Assembly (NCBI RefSeq): GCF_041807905.1
Contig: NZ_JBGVSA010000011.1
Location: forward strand, 1 to 64,000
From: JBGVSA01 sp041807905
GTDB taxonomy: Bacteria > Pseudomonadota > Gammaproteobacteria > Burkholderiales > Rhodocyclaceae
DNA length: 64,000 bases
Reading direction: 5' to 3'
The notes beneath the pieces are model-generated. The model saw only the letters and a program-made list of their open reading frames with translations. It made no database searches and was not told the DNA's origin. Every line of letters begins with the position of its first letter. The first letter of the stretch is position 1. Shown here piece after piece: positions 61,986 through 64,000 of the stretch. A program made the translations under genes and the position numbers.

Positions 61986-63059
61986 TTACGCCGCGACCGC
62001 TATGCGGATCGGGATGCGACGGTTGCCGAAGTGCCCCGCATGCGCGCCGAAACGCCCCTCCAGCGGTGTGCCGCAGTCAGGGCAGCGGCCGGCGGCGTTG
62101 AGTCGGTAATCGACGATGGCGTAGCCATCACGCACGATCAGCGCCTTGCCGCAGCCCGTGCAATACGTAGTGGCGCCTTCGCGGTCGCGCACGTTGCCCA
62201 CGTACACGTGGCGCAGCCCTTCTCGACGCGCGATGGCGCGAGCGCGCGTGAGCGTCGCATGCGGCGTGGGAGGCCGATCGGTCAGCTTGAAGTCCGGATG
62301 GAACGCCGTGAAGTGGAGCGGCACCTCTGGCGACAGTTCCCGTGCCACCCATTGCGACAGTGCTGTGATTTCCTCGTCGCTGTCGTTGGCGTCCGGAATC
62401 AGCAGCGTGGTGATCTCAAGCCAGGTGTCGGTGTGGTGGTGCACATAGCGCAGCGTGTCGAGCACCGGACCGAGGCGCGCACCGGTCAGTTGCGTGTAGA
62501 ACGCCTCGGTGAATCCCTTCAGGTCAATGTTGGTGGCATCCATGGCCGCGAAGAATTCCTCGCGGGCCGCTTCGCCGATGTAGCCCGCCGTCACCGCAAC
62601 CGTCTTTACGCCCGCGTGGCGGCATTCGCGCGCAATGTCGATGGCGTATTCGGCGAAGATCACCGGATCGTTGTACGTGAAGGCGACGCTGTCCGCGCGG
62701 GCCGCGATGGCGGCATGGGCGATGTGCGCCGGCGTAGCGGTGTCCATGAGCCGATCCATGTCGCGCGACTTGGAGATGTCCCAGTTCTGGCAGAACTTGC
62801 ATGCGAGGTTGCAGCCTGCCGTGCCGAAGGACAGCACGCTCGAACCGGGCAGAAAATGATTGAGCGGCTTCTTCTCGATCGGATCGAGGCAGAAACCGGA
62901 ACTGCGCCCCCACGTGGTCAGGACGATGGCATCGCCTTCGCGCTGACGGACGAAGCATGCCGCACGTTGCCCTTCATGCAGGCGGCATTGGCGCGGGCAC
63001 AGATCGCACTGGATGCGTCCATCGGGTAATGCGTGCCACCAGCGGCCCGGATGATTCAT
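61986..63059 (-). CDS. amrS: AmmeMemoRadiSam system radical SAM enzyme
   Basis: A 357-residue radical SAM protein; ATG at 63059 has GAGG 6 bases upstream, the ATG at 63083 does not. N-terminal zinc-like CDLCPRQCRLHEGQRAACFV, cluster motif CKFCQNWDISKSRDMDRLMD (CxxxCxxC type within GCNLACKFCQNWD), SVAFTYNDPVIFAEYAIDIA and a late CTGCGKALIV with CPDCGTPLEG. This is AmrS of the AmmeMemoRadiSam system, whose substrate is unknown but which is widely conserved with AMMECR1 and MEMO proteins. Those two genes follow in the opposite direction of numbering, upstream on the same strand. Confidence 0.9.
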   Translation of the reverse strand: MNHPGRWWHALPDGRIQCDLCPRQCRLHEGQRAACFVRQREGDAIVLTTWGRSSGFCLDPIEKKPLNHFLPGSSVLSFGTAGCNLACKFCQNWDISKSRDMDRLMDTATPAHIAHAAIAARADSVAFTYNDPVIFAEYAIDIARECRHAGVKTVAVTAGYIGEAAREEFFAAMDATNIDLKGFTEAFYTQLTGARLGPVLDTLRYVHHHTDTWLEITTLLIPDANDSDEEITALSQWVARELSPEVPLHFTAFHPDFKLTDRPPTPHATLTRARAIARREGLRHVYVGNVRDREGATTYCTGCGKALIVRDGYAIVDYRLNAAGRCPDCGTPLEGRFGAHAGHFGNRRIPIRIAVAA

Positions 63060-63086
63060 GGTGTGCCTCGTACTGCTCGGCACCGA

Positions 63087-63671
63087 TCAATGTCGCGTGT
63101 CGCTGTGTGTCTCGTGGAACTCGTGCACACGATAGCGGCCCAGCAACATGTCTTCCGGCCAATGCGTCATGCCCGCTTTGAGCATGAGCTGCTGCAGGAA
63201 AGTCCGCGCATCCGGCAGCTTGCGCCAAACCTGCGGCAGGAAGGTCGCGTGATTGCAACCGGCAATCAGCACGACACCGTCGACGTCCGGCTCGATGCAC
63301 GCCAGCGCTTGCGCCATGTCGCGGCATGGTTCGAACGTCATCGGCCCGAGCAGCGAAACCTCCACGCCGATGTCCGGCCATTCATCGACCGTCACCACCG
63401 TGTAGCGCGGATCTCGCGTGGCGGCGGCCACCGCGTTGGTGCGGACATCCTGCCGTGTCGGACGGCTGGCTTCGAGTTGTCCAATGCAGCCACGCAATTG
63501 GCCGGCCTGGGTGAGCGTCACGAAGGTCGCACCAGGTTCGTCGAGGGCGGGATGTTCCAGCGGGGGCGTGCGCGGCAGGTCCAGGTACTCGGCGATGGCA
63601 TCGCGAGCCTGTGAGATCAGCGCCTTGCCCAATGCCGCATCGGCGGCGGGGGCGTTTTCAGTGTGCGACAC
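63087..63671 (-). CDS. amrA: AmmeMemoRadiSam system protein A (AMMECR1)
   Basis: A 194-residue AMMECR1-type protein. GTG at 63671 is chosen because GGAGGAA lies 5-6 bases before it; an ATG at 63701 is in frame without RBS. Family blocks: GATFVTLTQAGQLRGCIGQL, YTVVTVDEWPDIGVEVSLLG, CIEPDVDGVVLIAGCNHATF and FLPQVWRKLPDARTFLQQLM. LRGCIG is the conserved signature. Human AMMECR1 is linked with a contiguous gene syndrome, but its biochemistry is unknown. It overlaps the MEMO gene by 14 bp, so the order is amrB-amrA-amrS. Confidence 0.9.
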   Translation of the reverse strand: MSHTENAPAADAALGKALISQARDAIAEYLDLPRTPPLEHPALDEPGATFVTLTQAGQLRGCIGQLEASRPTRQDVRTNAVAAATRDPRYTVVTVDEWPDIGVEVSLLGPMTFEPCRDMAQALACIEPDVDGVVLIAGCNHATFLPQVWRKLPDARTFLQQLMLKAGMTHWPEDMLLGRYRVHEFHETHSDTRH

Positions 63672-64000
63672 GGGATTCCTCCGAAAAGCTGAACGATGCA
63701 TAGCCCACCACCCGCGTGCGATCGCCGGCCGTATCGCCGGAGTTGCGCACGTCGAGCAGGTGTGGCGTCAGATGATGTCGCTGAGCGGCGAGCAGCAGCG
63801 CGTTGATGGCGGTCGCCCCGCACGCTTGTTCATGGTCGAGGACGGGTTCGAGTTTCATCACGCGGTCCACGGTGTACGCGTCGATCTCGCGCGCGCGGCG
63901 ATAGTCGTTGTAGTGAGACAGGTCCGAACTGATGATGAACAGGGTTTCCGGCCCGCCCCACAAGGTGTCGATCATCGCCGCGATCAACGGCGCTTCTGAA
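63658..64000 (-). CDS. amrB: AmmeMemoRadiSam system protein B (MEMO1), 5' end cut by window edge
   Basis: The last ~113 codons of a MEMO-family protein: SEAPLIAAMIDTLWGGPETL, FIISSDLSHYNDYRRAREID, LDHEQACGATAINALLLAAQ, and the tail VRNSGDTAGDRTRVVGYASF. SSDLSHY and CGATAI are family signatures related to non-haem iron dioxygenase folds. No start codon is in the window. The stop overlaps the GTG of the AMMECR1 gene. Confidence 0.9.
   Translation of the reverse strand, partial: SEAPLIAAMIDTLWGGPETLFIISSDLSHYNDYRRAREIDAYTVDRVMKLEPVLDHEQACGATAINALLLAAQRHHLTPHLLDVRNSGDTAGDRTRVVGYASFSFSEESRVAH

Overview
The window looks like a chromosome segment of a GC-rich betaproteobacterium, most likely Burkholderiales. 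The host genes that suggest this are rng, pdxH, hemF, pilT/pilU next to yggS-proC-yggT-yggU, and a 1307-residue FAD/Fe-S oxidoreductase with an N-terminal DUF3683-like region. No rRNA gene, recognisable tRNA gene, IS transposase or CRISPR array was seen.

Layout. (1) 1-9.4 kb, host: a YbhP-like phosphatase/nuclease, an FGE-fold lipoprotein, a nucleoside-gate membrane protein, a PrmC-like methyltransferase, a DUF2520 Rossmann protein, a PAS hybrid histidine kinase, a HAD hydrolase and a remnant of ClpV (type VI secretion ATPase). (2) 9.41-37.32 kb: a ~27.9 kb genomic island inserted in the last codons of rng (ribonuclease G). A second copy of the rng 3' end, differing almost only at wobble positions, lies 27.9 kb away at the left end and is followed by a hairpin that fits the displaced rng terminator. 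(3) 37.3-64 kb, host: rng, a HI0933-family flavoprotein, pdxH, a GH105-like hydrolase, a periplasmic binding protein, an MBL hydrolase, the large FAD/Fe-S oxidoreductase, uraA, a basic amino acid ABC transporter, hemF, an RlmL-like methyltransferase, pilU/pilT, yggS-proC-yggT-yggU and an AmmeMemoRadiSam cluster.

The island has two halves. The left part (9.9-15.9 kb) is an element-maintenance module: AlpA-like HTH, DUF3987/YfjI-like, a glycine-zipper/zinc-ribbon protein, DUF932, YqaJ nuclease, a Gp3-like putative directionality factor and a tiny membrane protein. Most of these are separated by intrinsic terminators. The right part is a type 3 BREX phage-defence operon (16.1-34.2 kb): HTH, brxF, brxC, pglX, helicase brxHII, pglZ, brxA. 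The island ends with a YfjJ/Gp2-like protein, a DUF6387-like protein and a tyrosine integrase next to attR.

The BREX operon is not canonical. Between brxC and pglX it carries a 482-residue helical protein with a GrpE-like tail and an Hsp70/actin-fold ATPase. Between pglX and brxHII it carries an ABC/OLD-type ATPase with a TOPRIM-like DUF4276-type partner. All are on the same strand, with overlaps or spacing of a few bases at most joints. The best candidate for something undescribed is therefore a BREX-3 variant with a chaperone-like ATPase pair and a nested ATPase/TOPRIM defence pair. pglX and the middle of pglZ are also AT-richer than their flanks, which suggests cassette exchange of specificity parts.
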